Positions 7,931 to 15,799 of a stretch of 37,253 nt of DNA are shown here, one piece after another. The notes under the pieces were generated by a model, which was given only the letters and a program-made list of their open reading frames with translations, was not told where the DNA came from and did no database searches. This stretch comes from Symploca sp. SIO3C6. GTDB taxonomy: Bacteria; Cyanobacteriota; Cyanobacteriia; Cyanobacteriales; Coleofasciculaceae. The stretch spans positions 1-37,253 of the forward strand of contig JAAHHJ010000049.1 of NCBI GenBank assembly GCA_010692425.1. Direction: 5' to 3'. The translations under genes were made by a program, and so were the position numbers. Every line of letters begins with the position of its first letter. Positions within the stretch are counted from its first letter, which is position 1.

Positions 7931-8662
7931 TTAACCTGTTTTCTTGTTGAATTTATCGTAACATTGACAGAGGTAATCGATAGCCGTCTTGAATTTGCCG
8001 TAATCTATGGACAAACCAGACCACCAACTCAAGAGAGTGTCGATAGGTTCCCCTGGAATTTCTATAGTTATAAATTCAATAGTGTCTCCAAAAATTAAAA
8101 GTGTACTAGGTATTGCCTGTTTTTGGGATCTTCCATAAATGTTGCCAAGCGATGGAAAAAAAATTCTCCGATTATCCGACTTATTAATATGCCACAGAGA
8201 CAGAATAGACCCCAGAAAACGTTCGATTTTTGGTATTCTTAATTCTCTATTTGGAAATACCAAATTACCACCAAACAAAACATCACGGCAGTAGGAATCA
8301 AAGGTAACACCAATGGAATGTTGGAGAAATTTATAAATAGCTGTGTCTGCATCAACGTCCAAAATTAGCATAGTACGTTCATCAAAAAATGTACGAACCA
8401 TCTCAACGTATGGACTTCCGTGTATACCTTGGGCTACATTATGATACCAGTCATGTAACACCATTGTAGTATAGAAGAGAGGGAATTCTTCGCATTTCTC
8501 CCACAAAGCTCTTTGAAGAAGTAATATCCCATCATCTGAAATTTTCATTTGATCAACTTGATCCACTAGTACTAATTTTGATGGAGGATTTCCATCTATA
8601 TCAAAGTAGGGATACATTTGATTTATTAATAGACTGATACAACCACTTTTGAAATCTTGCAT
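7931..8662 (-). CDS. Unknown protein of the cargo module
   Basis: I do not recognise this 243-residue protein. It looks soluble: no signal peptide, no membrane segment. Two segments stand out as possible active-site or metal-site pieces: VLHDWYHN (about residue 70 of the short form) and LDVDADTAIYKFL (about 100-112), i.e. spaced His/Asp residues of the kind found in hydrolases; this is a pattern reading only. Further on it has a Trp-rich stretch, LLSWWSGLS, near the C-terminus. ATG 8662 has AAAGG about ten bases upstream and is preferred; TTG 8695 would add 11 residues. It is convergent with the IMPase-NUDIX gene and lies inside the same inserted segment, so a role in the same pathway, or in using or guarding against its product, is plausible. 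Confidence 0.7.
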   Translation of the reverse strand: MQDFKSGCISLLINQMYPYFDIDGNPPSKLVLVDQVDQMKISDDGILLLQRALWEKCEEFPLFYTTMVLHDWYHNVAQGIHGSPYVEMVRTFFDERTMLILDVDADTAIYKFLQHSIGVTFDSYCRDVLFGGNLVFPNRELRIPKIERFLGSILSLWHINKSDNRRIFFPSLGNIYGRSQKQAIPSTLLIFGDTIEFITIEIPGEPIDTLLSWWSGLSIDYGKFKTAIDYLCQCYDKFNKKTG

Positions 8663-8832
8663 ACGATAAAAACCTTTAAATTTTTGTCCTGACAATTTAC
8701 CAAAAACTAAAGGTTACTCAAGGTGAGGATTAAAAATTTTATTTGACTACGGTATCAATCTTATAAAAATCTAGCTATTGCGATAATTTAAATCGAAAAA
8801 AAACAACCCAATTATCAATATTGTCGTTAATA

Positions 8833-8848
8833 CTGTCAGACAATATAG
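8833..8848. repeat. CTGTCAGACAATATAG short dispersed repeat
   Basis: This 16-mer occurs here, as a two-mismatch copy at 9974-9989, and as an exact reverse complement at 10556-10571. Each copy lies close to duplicated blocks around the TA genes and the 10119-10391 gene, and the third sits in a ~65-bp insertion relative to the copy at 8938-9135. This suggests the end of a small mobile sequence or a shared regulatory site. Confidence 0.5.
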
Positions 8849-8937
8849 ATTTATGGAGCCATACAGAGTGCCGTTATACAAGTCTTTGTATAGGGAACTA
8901 GTTATCATGTTTTAGTTAGAGAGGACTTTTTTTCCTC

Positions 8938-8985
8938 TAGGTATTCTTCATTTTGAGGTATGGAGATAGTTTTTTTTATACGCAT
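8938..8985 (-). pseudogene. N-terminal remnant of a 10119-10391 paralogue
   Basis: Reads MRIKKTISIPQNEEYL from an ATG at 8985, identical in protein to the first 16 residues of the intact gene at 10119-10391. It then diverges at 8937, the right edge of the 3.76-kb inserted cargo. The ~150 bases upstream of the start are also conserved with the intact copy. Confidence 0.75.
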
Positions 8986-9135
8986 AATTGCTAATTAAAG
9001 TGTGGAACAATGGGATTAAGCAAGGGGGTAGTTTGGTGGGACATTTAACTACCTGAAAATACTTGATGGTAGAGTCTATAAAAGGTGTAAACAAGGAGTA
9101 AAAGTGTGTGAAAAAGCCCCTAGAAATCGTGGAAG
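8938..9135. repeat. Duplicated gene-start and upstream block, copy 1
   Basis: Direct copy of 10344-10545 at high identity, covering the first 16 codons and upstream region of a small gene. Copy 2 contains TTGGTGGGACAGT twice, 30 bp apart; here the second unit is degenerate. After about 9135 the copies share only patches, including a block that ends in GTTCCTTTC. Confidence 0.75.
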
Positions 9136-9276
9136 ATAGTAATCTTCCACCAAAAACCATACACACACCCCAGATCGGGAGTTCCTTTCTTAGAGTTTTT
9201 GCTCAGAAAAATAGAACGCTTAGAACAGATCTGACCCCGATATGTAATTTCACTTTATTTTATAATTGACTTGCAT

Positions 9277-9300
9277 AAAGGTAACATATATGTTACCTTT
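9277..9300. promoter_or_regulatory. 24-bp palindromic TA operator
   Basis: AAAGGTAACATA followed by its exact reverse complement: a perfect 24-bp palindrome directly in front of the toxin ATG (9301). A TTGACT at 9266-9271 lies 17 bases from TATGTT (9289-9294), a possible promoter whose -10 falls inside the palindrome. Binding of the antitoxin or the complex here would autorepress the operon, as is usual for type II systems. With this promoter the toxin mRNA would be nearly leaderless. Confidence 0.75.
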
Positions 9301-9627
9301 ATGATAAGATTAGAAGAATATATAGATGAACAAGGCAAAAGTGCCTTTGCAAGCTGGTTCAATAAACTCACCCCCCAAGCAGCGGTGAAAGTAACCACTT
9401 ACCTGACACGGGTAGAGATAGGCAACTTCTCTCAGCTCAAAGGTATTGGCAGTGGAGTGCATGAACTAAGAATTGATTGGGGATCGGGCTACCGCGTTTA
9501 TATGGGCAGAGATGGGGATACCCTAATTATCCTGTTAGGCGGCGGCACCAAAAAGCGGCAACAGGATGATATTGAACAGGCAAAGGAACGCTGGAAAGCA
9601 TATAAAAAACGTAAGAAAGGATTATAA
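9301..9627 (+). CDS. RelE/ParE-superfamily toxin (HI1419-like killer)
   Basis: Toxin of a type II system, 108 aa. The family of addiction-module killers related to HI1419 is recognisable from GNFSQLKGIGSGVHELRIDW, then GSGYRVYMGRDGDTLIILLGGG and the basic tail KKRQQDDIEQAKERWK. Members of the RelE fold usually cut mRNA on the ribosome. ATG 9301 is preferred over the TTG at 9271, because the longer form would translate the palindromic operator. The antitoxin GTG begins one base after the toxin stop codon, so translation is coupled. Toxin-first order is normal for this subfamily. Confidence 0.9.
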   Translation: MIRLEEYIDEQGKSAFASWFNKLTPQAAVKVTTYLTRVEIGNFSQLKGIGSGVHELRIDWGSGYRVYMGRDGDTLIILLGGGTKKRQQDDIEQAKERWKAYKKRKKGL

Positions 9628-9628
9628 G

Positions 9629-9946
9629 GTGGCCATTACACGAAATTTTAAGCAGACCATACAGGCACGGGTACTCCGTGATCCAGAGTTTCGTACAGCA
9701 CTGCTGATCGAAGGACTTGAACTGCTGATTAACGGAGATGTTGAAACAGGCAAATCCGTTTTACGTGATTACATCAATGCAACGCTTGGGTTTGAAAAAC
9801 TGGCACAAATGACTGATAAATCGCCCAAAAGCCTGATGCGTATGTTCAGTACCAAAGGTAATCCCACCGCTAATAATCTTTTAGCTGTAATTTGTACTTT
9901 ACAACAACAGGAAGGGGTACAGCTCCATATCGAGAGTATTCATTAA
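9629..9946 (+). CDS. HI1420-like antitoxin (Xre-type DNA-binding)
   Basis: Antitoxin partner of the preceding gene, 105 aa from GTG 9629 with TAAGG just before it. The family pattern is clear: ITRNFKQTIQARVLRDPEFR at the start, GDVETGKSVLRDYINATLGF in the middle, and a helix-turn-helix with KSPKSLMRMFSTKGNP, as in HI1420 antidotes. It should bind and neutralise the toxin and repress the operon at the palindrome upstream. A longer in-frame reading from 9566 would overlap the toxin gene and is unlikely. A strong hairpin at 10075-10113 lies downstream. Confidence 0.92.
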   Translation: MAITRNFKQTIQARVLRDPEFRTALLIEGLELLINGDVETGKSVLRDYINATLGFEKLAQMTDKSPKSLMRMFSTKGNPTANNLLAVICTLQQQEGVQLHIESIH

Positions 9947-10074
9947 ACTGTATCAAAATTTAAAATCTCTATGCCGTCAGACAGTATAGAGTTATAGAGT
10001 GCCGGCATACAATCTTTTTGATATTTTTATCTGTAATTTAAAGCATTTACACTTAAACTTATATGCCGGCACAT

Positions 10075-10113
10075 AGTATAACGGTATAGAGTATAACTCT
10101 ATACCGTTATACT
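10075..10113. terminator. Perfect 18-bp stem between convergent genes
   Basis: The arms at 10075-10092 and 10096-10113 are exact reverse complements, with only three bases between. The stem is AT-rich and has no long T run. It separates the antitoxin gene (plus) from the 10119-10391 gene (minus), so a bidirectional terminator is the simplest reading; DNA cruciform extrusion is an alternative. Confidence 0.6.
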
Positions 10114-10118
10114 AGTCT

Positions 10119-10391
10119 TTAGATATCATAAGTCGCCTGTGGGAATGTTTTAGCTATTTTCCTTCTAATACGCTTGTTTTGATTTTGCAGCCCAGGTTTT
10201 GGGCAAGGAGCCGCGTCTACACAGTCCCTTAATATGTCTGACTCAATCCTGAGTAAAGCCTGCAAAGCAATCCTAAAAAGCTGAGAATCAGCTATGACGG
10301 GTTCATCAGCGAGGAGTAAACATCGTTCTTTTGCCTTTTCGATTAGGTATTCTTCATTTTGAGGTATGGAGATAGTTTTTTTAATTCGCAT
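10119..10391 (-). CDS. Small protein, intact paralogue of the split gene
   Basis: 90 aa, not recognised. It begins MRIKKTISIPQNEEYLIEKA, a strand-like then helical start reminiscent of ribbon-helix-helix DNA-binding proteins, followed by helices (about 15-60) and a basic C-terminal part (KRIRRKIAK). That fold is only a guess. A second copy of this gene with the same upstream region stood at 5142-8985 and was broken by the cargo insertion, so the gene was once duplicated on this plasmid. Upstream are two direct repeats, TTGGTGGGACAGT at 10439 and 10469, possible operator sites. A perfect hairpin lies six bases past its stop codon. Confidence 0.6.
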   Translation of the reverse strand: MRIKKTISIPQNEEYLIEKAKERCLLLADEPVIADSQLFRIALQALLRIESDILRDCVDAAPCPKPGLQNQNKRIRRKIAKTFPQATYDI

Positions 10392-10545
10392 AATTGTTAA
10401 TTAAAGCGTGGAACATAACTTTTAAGCAAGAGAGTAGTTTGGTGGGACAGTTAACTACCTGAAAATACTTGGTGGGACAGTCTATAAAAGGTGCAAACAA
10501 GGAGTAAAAGTGTGTGAAAAAGCCCCTATAAATTGTGGAACATAG
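10344..10545. repeat. Duplicated gene-start and upstream block, copy 2
   Basis: Partner of 8938-9135. Just beyond it this copy carries about 65 bases that replace the small hairpin found in copy 1 and that include the reverse complement of the CTGTCAGACAATATAG motif (10556-10571). Confidence 0.7.
10439..10481. promoter_or_regulatory. Two TTGGTGGGACAGT direct repeats
   Basis: The identical 13-mer begins at 10439 and at 10469, a 30-bp period (about three helical turns), some 50-90 bases upstream of the 10119-10391 start. It is a candidate operator. In the duplicate at 9032-9075 only the first unit is well kept. Confidence 0.45.
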
Positions 10546-10808
10546 GTGCTTCTACCTATATTGTCTGACAGTGGAAACGGCAGCTTAAAAACCTCCAATT
10601 CTCCACCAAAATAACACCCGATAAGTGTTCTTATCGGCATAAAGTTGCTAAAAAAAACACATATACCTTCAGATCCGGGGTTCCTTTCGTATTGTTTTTG
10701 CTTTCTTTTAGACTAAAACTAAGGTATTCTATTTATACAAATTGGCGTTAGCCACATTCAACCCAAGTTCAAGGTTTTCCTCGTTTAAGAAAATCTTTAA
10801 TGGGTTGA

Positions 10809-11000
10809 TTACAGCAATTGCTTGAGTGCTGCTCTGACAGTGTTGAATTGTTTTTCGTGCAGTTGCCCTATCTTATTGTTGAGGCGCTTGCTGTCCCAGA
10901 GTCTTAGTTGGGAGAGTATTGCGCTTTGCAATTTTCCTTTGAACTGTATCTGACAATAATATTTATTGTTCTTTGTTTTGGTTGTTATCGGACTCTCTGG
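10809..11000 (-). pseudogene. C-terminal piece of a PemK/MazF-like toxin
   Basis: A minus-strand frame of 63 codons, closed by TAA at 10809-10811 and blocked upstream by a stop just beyond 11000. It reads PESPITTKTKNNKYYCQIQF, then SAILSQLRLWDSKRLNNKIG and ends in a helix closing with RAALKQLL. The PIT-basic-strand-SQ-R-xD-KRL-xx-KIG succession is that of the second half of MazF/PemK endoribonucleases. The N-terminal catalytic half is missing and there is no start, so it is debris of a second toxin gene. Family call from memory. Confidence 0.5.
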
Positions 11001-11055
11001 TTATACAAAGATTGATGCTAAGGAACATAGGAAGCAAGGCAAGGGTTGAGCCAAC

Positions 11056-11241
11056 TTACCTAAAAACCGCCAGCTCACCTTCATTATCAGCCTGCTCTTT
11101 GGTGTAACTCATACCATCGACTTTGTTGCCATTTTTGTCGAGAAGAGAGATAAGTCCTCCTTTACTTTTGACTTTTACGCTCAGGATTTCGGGTTTCGTA
11201 AATCGGGGCTCACTCACCCAAGTCAAAAGCCTACCAGAGGT
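11056..11241 (-). pseudogene. Lamin-tail-like C-terminal fragment
   Basis: A minus-strand frame closed at 11056-11058 and blocked upstream at 11242-11244. It reads KVKSKGGLISLLDKNGNKVD, then GMSYTKEQADNEGELAVF. The beta-strand pattern (L-I-S-L-x-D-x-x-G-x-K-V-D-x-x-SY) is like the end of lamin-tail (LTD) domains, which in bacteria are attached to secreted nucleases. It could be the 3' part of the gene whose start is 11337-11561, separated by mutations. Confidence 0.4.
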
Positions 11242-11336
11242 TCACACCAAGTTTAGCTGGCGGATTTGCCGCTTCCTTCATTAGCTTCGCTCTCTATTCA
11301 AAGTTTATTCAAGAAACCTTGGATTGATTAGGCTAC

Positions 11337-11561
11337 TTATTCCTTCCTGAAAGGGCTGACATTAGATTCGCACTGATTAGTTAGTCCCCATACTGGGGGG
11401 CGCACCTCAATTTGAGTCTGAGCTGTTACTTTTGAATCAGATTTTGATTTTCGTGGCAATTCAGCCTGGTTTAAACCTAAACCACTGATTGCGATCACCG
11501 TGCTGACGATCGCGCAGACCGCTGCTATGTTGTCTCGATGTTTTTTCCAAAGATTTTTCAT
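11337..11561 (-). CDS. Small protein with N-terminal membrane segment
   Basis: 74 aa, family not recognised. A basic start (KNLWKKHRDN) precedes one hydrophobic segment, IAAVCAIVSTVIAISGLGL (about residues 11-29), that would serve as a membrane anchor or uncleaved signal. The rest is polar. An AAGGA ribosome-binding site stands nine to ten bases before ATG 11561. It points away from the STAND/WD40 gene at 12150, as the small membrane protein at 26224-26430 does from the second STAND gene, and both have CAIV in the hydrophobic segment. The distance here (588 bases) is enlarged by an IS3 remnant. Alternatively it is the start of a broken gene that continues into the fragment at 11056-11241. Confidence 0.5.
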   Translation of the reverse strand: MKNLWKKHRDNIAAVCAIVSTVIAISGLGLNQAELPRKSKSDSKVTAQTQIEVRPPVWGLTNQCESNVSPFRKE

Positions 11562-11681
11562 TTGCTGATATTTCCTTTTGAGTGTATAGATCTATTGAAT
11601 CTCTAGGAATAATGGCATTAGGTCGAAAATTGTCGTCAATTTACTGACTTCTTTTGTCGAAAAGTGTCGGACAATGAGGTG

Positions 11682-12055
11682 AACCCCAAAAACTGGAACA
11701 GGTAGTAAGTAAAGTGTTTACCGACAATCTAGGATGTTCTAATCTATGAGTATAAAGCGGAATCGCCATAGCAAGGAGTTCAAGGCTAAGGTTGCGGTAA
11801 AATCGTTAAATAGTATCCAGCTTTTGAGCAAAGTGGCGAGCAAATACAGTGTGCATTTGCATTCCTATACTATGAATTGAAGAGTGAAACGGAGCTAAGT
11901 CTGTTCTTGATGGATGAGAGCGATAGGATATACACCAAGGATCCCTTCTTTAGGAGTCGAAAGATAGTAACGGATTTGGGTCAAAGAGGTTTTGTGGTGC
12001 ATCATAAGAAAGTTCAGCACCTGATGCGTATAATGGAAACAGCCCCTGCTATTAC
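11682..12055 (+). mobile_element. IS3-family insertion sequence remnant
   Basis: A piece of orfA (ATG 11746 to TGA 11880, 44 codons) reads as an IS3 N-terminal part: RHSKEFKAKVAVKSL, then LLSKVASKYSVH. It is followed by a piece of orfB from about 11880, with LMDESDRIYTKDPF, then VHHKKVQHLMRIM, the region just before the DDE domain. Both are cut short and the catalytic domain is absent. A CCCCAAAAACTGGAACA stretch at about 11685-11701, upstream, resembles an IS3/IS150 end. The right end is lost; after about 12055 the sequence is T-rich up to the STAND gene. Confidence 0.7.
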
Positions 12056-12149
12056 TTTTTCGTTTTTTCTTTACTTATTTTTTGCCATTTTTGTTTCAGT
12101 CATTGGGGTTGACTTCACAATTTAATATGGAGGTTTGCTTAAGTAGCCT

Positions 12150-15100
12150 ATGGATGTTGAAAAAGCACTAATGTTTGTTAAAGAACAAGGCAAGAAAAAA
12201 CAAATATATATAGATGAGTTACAGGAAGATGTGTTTAAAGTAATTTGGAAGGGATATACTTTTGAACCGTCTTCTAAAAAAAATCCTATACCCGTGAAAG
12301 ATTACCCGAACTTGATAGGAAGAAGGGTAAGAGAAGTAGCTTCTAAATTTTATCCAGTATTAGAACAAATACTCGAAACAGATAAAAAAATAATTAAAAA
12401 AAATTTTAAAGCAATAGTAGAGTCAGAGTTTGACAAGCGAGCGCAACCAGAAGAATCACAAACAAATATAACAATTAATTCTCCGAATAAAGATTGGGAA
12501 ACTACCCTAGAGTTATCAGATGCAAACTTTTATGGACGCACAGAAGAATTAAAAACTATAGAGCAATGGATTGTTGGACAGAATCGCTATCGTGTAGTTG
12601 CAATCTTAGGTGAAGGCGGTATCGGCAAAACAGCTCTCTTACTCAAACTAGAAAGAAATATTCGGAATACATTTAAATATGTTTTTTCGCGATCACTAAT
12701 AAATGCACCAAAATTTACAGATACTTTGAGAGATTTAATTAAGTTTCTCTCCGATCAACAAGAGGTGCATCTACCAGATACTTTAAGCAAGCAAATTGCT
12801 AGGGTGCTGCACTATTTGCAACAATACCGTTGTCTGATCATGTTAGATAATGTTGAGACAATTCTTCAAAAAGGTGATCGCGCTGGAGAGTATGAAAAAG
12901 GATTTGAGGAATACGGTCAGTTATTCAAGAAAATTGGGGAGGTAAAGCATAAAAGTTGCTTAATAATAACCAGTCGTGAAAGACTAAAGAATCTTGAGAG
13001 ACTAGAAGGTAAAACAAAACCTATTCGTTTTTTACAATTGCCAGGCTTACATTGGAGAGAAGGCAAGCAAATTTTTGAAGCTACTGAAGATGATATTGTC
13101 TTTACTGGTTCAGATGACGAATGGGAAAAAATTATTAAATTTTACAATGGCAATCCCTTAGCACTAGAACTGGTTGCTTGTCATATCAAAGGCATATTTT
13201 GGGGTGATATTACTGCTTTTTTACAAGGAGGCGAATTCATTTTTGGTGAGCCTCTTAATGAGGCTCACGATGAACCGGTTGATATACGTAAGCTATTAGA
13301 TTCGTTATTTATTCGTTTATCTGATAGACAAAAAGAGATTCTATATTGGTTTGCTATTAATCGCGAACCCCTGAGTAGTTCAGATTTAAAAAAAGATCTT
13401 CTTTCATCAAATTCTAAGAGAAAACTATTTTCAACGCTACAATCAATACAACGATTTATTCCTCTGAAAAGAAGTCAAGACAAAATTGTACTTCAGCCTG
13501 TACTGATTGAGTATATGACAGAGCGACTGATAGAACAGCTTTGTGAAGAGATAACAACTAAGACTATCAAGTTATTGAGTAGTCATGCTCTCATGAAAGT
13601 TACGTCAAAAGAGTATGTTAAAGATATTCAAATTCGCTTAATCTTAAATCCAATTATAGAAAACTGCGGAAAAGAGAAGCTTAAAACCCAACTAATTAAA
13701 TTATTGACAAAGATAAAAGCTAATTTTCCCATGGAACAAGGGTATGTAGCTGGTAATATTTTAAATCTACTGTGCCAATTAAAAACTGATTTAACTGGCT
13801 ATGATTTTTCTCATCTTACAATTCGGCAAGCTGACCTTCAAGGTCAACTCTTAAATAAGGTAAACTTGACAGGGTCTCATATAAGAGACTCTGTTTTTAC
13901 GAACATATTTGGAACAGTCTTTTCAGTTGCCTTTACTCCTGATGGAAACTGGCTTGCAGCGGGTGATATTAGTGGAAGTTTACGTATTTGGGATATCCGC
14001 AAAAATCAGCAACTATTTAATTTTAAAGGGCACACAAACTGGGTTAGATCAATCTGTTTTAGTCCTGATGGTAAGCTACTTGCTAGTGGTAGTGAAGATC
14101 ACACTATTAAAATTTGGGATACTGCTGAATTCAAGTGTCTTCATACTTTAAAGGATCACGATGGATTTGTAATAGCAATCTGTTTTAGTCCTGATGGTAA
14201 GCTACTTGCTAGTGGTAGTGAAGATTACACTATTAAAATTTGGGATACTGCTGAATTCAAGTGTCTTCATACTTTAAAGGATCACGATGGATTTGTACTA
14301 GCAATCTGTTTTAGTCCTGATGATAAGCTACTTGCTAGCGGTAGTGAAGATCGCACTATTAAAATTTGGGATACTGCTGAATTCAAGTGTCTCCATACTT
14401 TAAATGATCACGGTGAATTTGCTAGATCAATTTGTTTTAGTCCTGATGGTAAGCTACTTGTTAGCGGCAACGAAGATAAGACTATCACAATTTGGAATAC
14501 AGTTAAATTCAATTGTATTCATACTCTAACTGAGCACCGTGACAGAGTATGGTCAGTAGGTTTTAGTCCTGACGGAAAGCTACTTGCTAGTGGTAGTGAA
14601 GATCAGATTATTAAAATTTGGGATACTGCTAATTTCATGTGCCTTCATACTCTAACTGAGCACACTAGTTGGGTTCGTTCAGTTAGTTTTAGCCCTAATA
14701 GCAAGTTACTTGCTAGTGGTAGTGGGGATCAAACTATTAGAATCTGGAATACTGCTGTTAAAGAATATTATAGAGTATTTCAAGGTTATACAGATCGTGT
14801 TAGAACCGTTAGCTTTAGTCCTGATGGAAGACTCTTTGCTAGTGGTGGTGAAGACAAAAACATCAGGATTTGGGATACTTCTAACTTTAATTGCATTAGT
14901 ATACTACAAGAACATTTAAATTGGGTCTTGGCAGTGGCTTTTAGCCCTGATGGTAAATTGCTTGCTAGTTGTAGTGAGGATAAGAACGTAAAAATTTGGG
15001 ATACTTCTAACTTTAATTGCATTATTACACTACAGGGACATTTAAGTTGGGTATGGTCAGTAGGTTTTAGTCCTGATGGTAAACTGCTTGCTAGTTGTGG

Positions 15101-15779
15101 AGGAGATAAGACTATTAAAATTTGGGATACTACTGAATTCAAGTGTCTCTATACTCTAACTGAGCACTGTAGCAGAGTATGGTCAGTTACTTTCAGTCCT
15201 GATGGGAAGTTACTTGCTAGTAGCGGTGAGGATCACACTATTAAAATTTGGGATACTACTGAATTCAAGTGTCTCCATACTCTAACTGAGCATTGTGGTA
15301 GAGTGTGGTCAGTTACTTTCAGTCCTGATGGGAAGCTACTTGCTAGTGGCAGTGAGGATCACACTATTAAAATTTGGGACACTACCAATTACTTATGCCT
15401 TAATACTTTCCAGGAACATACAGCTCGTGTTAGAACTGTTAGTTTTAGTCCTGACGGAAAGTTACTTGCTAGCGGTAGTGAGGATCACACTATTAAAATT
15501 TGGGATACTACCAATTACCTGTGCCTTAATACCTTCCAGGAACATACAGCTCGTGTTAGAACTGTTAGTTTCAGTCCTGACGAAAAGTTATTTGCTAGCG
15601 GTAGTGATGATGGTCAAATAAATCTTTGGACTTTGCCTTTTAAACTAAGGAAAAGGAACAAGAAAATTAGAATACCTCGACCATATGAAGCAATGAAGAT
15701 TACAAATGTTAAAGGCTTAGAAGAAAATCAGAAAGAAGCATTAAAAATCTTAGGTGCTGTTGGTGATAATCCTGAATAG
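12150..15779 (+). CDS. STAND NTPase with 14 WD40 repeats (protein 1)
   Basis: 1209-aa signal-transduction ATPase. Order: a helical N-terminal domain (1-~100) resembling the winged-helix vMAP-type domain of cyanobacterial STAND proteins; NB-ARC/NACHT-like NTPase with FYGRTEEL (127-134), Walker A LGEGGIGKT (153-161), Walker B LIMLDN (229-234), SCLIITSRE (269-277) and GNPLALEL (334-341); a helical region with a short pentapeptide-like patch (ADLQ..LLNKVNLTGS); then from about residue 587 fourteen WD40 units of exactly 42 residues, enough for two seven-blade propellers; and a tail with RPYEAMKIT. Such proteins oligomerise on ligand binding by the repeats. Several repeats are almost identical (2-4, 10-11, 12-13), showing recent duplication. 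It is paralogous to 26592-30173, but the N-terminal domain differs. No nuclease-like effector is evident. GGAGG lies 16 bases before ATG 12150, rather far. Confidence 0.93.
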   Translation: MDVEKALMFVKEQGKKKQIYIDELQEDVFKVIWKGYTFEPSSKKNPIPVKDYPNLIGRRVREVASKFYPVLEQILETDKKIIKKNFKAIVESEFDKRAQPEESQTNITINSPNKDWETTLELSDANFYGRTEELKTIEQWIVGQNRYRVVAILGEGGIGKTALLLKLERNIRNTFKYVFSRSLINAPKFTDTLRDLIKFLSDQQEVHLPDTLSKQIARVLHYLQQYRCLIMLDNVETILQKGDRAGEYEKGFEEYGQLFKKIGEVKHKSCLIITSRERLKNLERLEGKTKPIRFLQLPGLHWREGKQIFEATEDDIVFTGSDDEWEKIIKFYNGNPLALELVACHIKGIFWGDITAFLQGGEFIFGEPLNEAHDEPVDIRKLLDSLFIRLSDRQKEILYWFAINREPLSSSDLKKDLLSSNSKRKLFSTLQSIQRFIPLKRSQDKIVLQPVLIEYMTERLIEQLCEEITTKTIKLLSSHALMKVTSKEYVKDIQIRLILNPIIENCGKEKLKTQLIKLLTKIKANFPMEQGYVAGNILNLLCQLKTDLTGYDFSHLTIRQADLQGQLLNKVNLTGSHIRDSVFTNIFGTVFSVAFTPDGNWLAAGDISGSLRIWDIRKNQQLFNFKGHTNWVRSICFSPDGKLLASGSEDHTIKIWDTAEFKCLHTLKDHDGFVIAICFSPDGKLLASGSEDYTIKIWDTAEFKCLHTLKDHDGFVLAICFSPDDKLLASGSEDRTIKIWDTAEFKCLHTLNDHGEFARSICFSPDGKLLVSGNEDKTITIWNTVKFNCIHTLTEHRDRVWSVGFSPDGKLLASGSEDQIIKIWDTANFMCLHTLTEHTSWVRSVSFSPNSKLLASGSGDQTIRIWNTAVKEYYRVFQGYTDRVRTVSFSPDGRLFASGGEDKNIRIWDTSNFNCISILQEHLNWVLAVAFSPDGKLLASCSEDKNVKIWDTSNFNCIITLQGHLSWVWSVGFSPDGKLLASCGGDKTIKIWDTTEFKCLYTLTEHCSRVWSVTFSPDGKLLASSGEDHTIKIWDTTEFKCLHTLTEHCGRVWSVTFSPDGKLLASGSEDHTIKIWDTTNYLCLNTFQEHTARVRTVSFSPDGKLLASGSEDHTIKIWDTTNYLCLNTFQEHTARVRTVSFSPDEKLFASGSDDGQINLWTLPFKLRKRNKKIRIPRPYEAMKITNVKGLEENQKEALKILGAVGDNPE

Positions 15780-15799
15780 TCTCCTCACTAGCTTGTGTT

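Larger units (their letters stand above)
8663..9276. other. Intergenic region holding duplicated sequence
   Basis: No complete gene. It contains the CTGTCAGACAATATAG motif (8833-8848), the N-terminal remnant (8938-8985), the copy of the upstream region of the 10119-10391 gene (to about 9135), a perfect hairpin GTGGAAGAT/ATCTTCCAC (9129-9150), and, after 9240, the toxin promoter region. Confidence 0.6.

Noticed and set aside
9271-9300. Extended N-terminus of the toxin from TTG 9271
   Set aside because: It would translate the perfect palindrome that is better explained as operator; family members start near ATG 9301.
13909-15621. Several frames of 69-118 codons inside STAND gene 1
   Set aside because: They are alternate-frame readings of the WD40 repeats, which stay open because the repeated DNA lacks stops in those frames.
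14041-15630. Regular ~126-bp repeats that might suggest a CRISPR or satellite array
   Set aside because: The period is 42 codons and the repeats translate as WD40 units within one uninterrupted gene.
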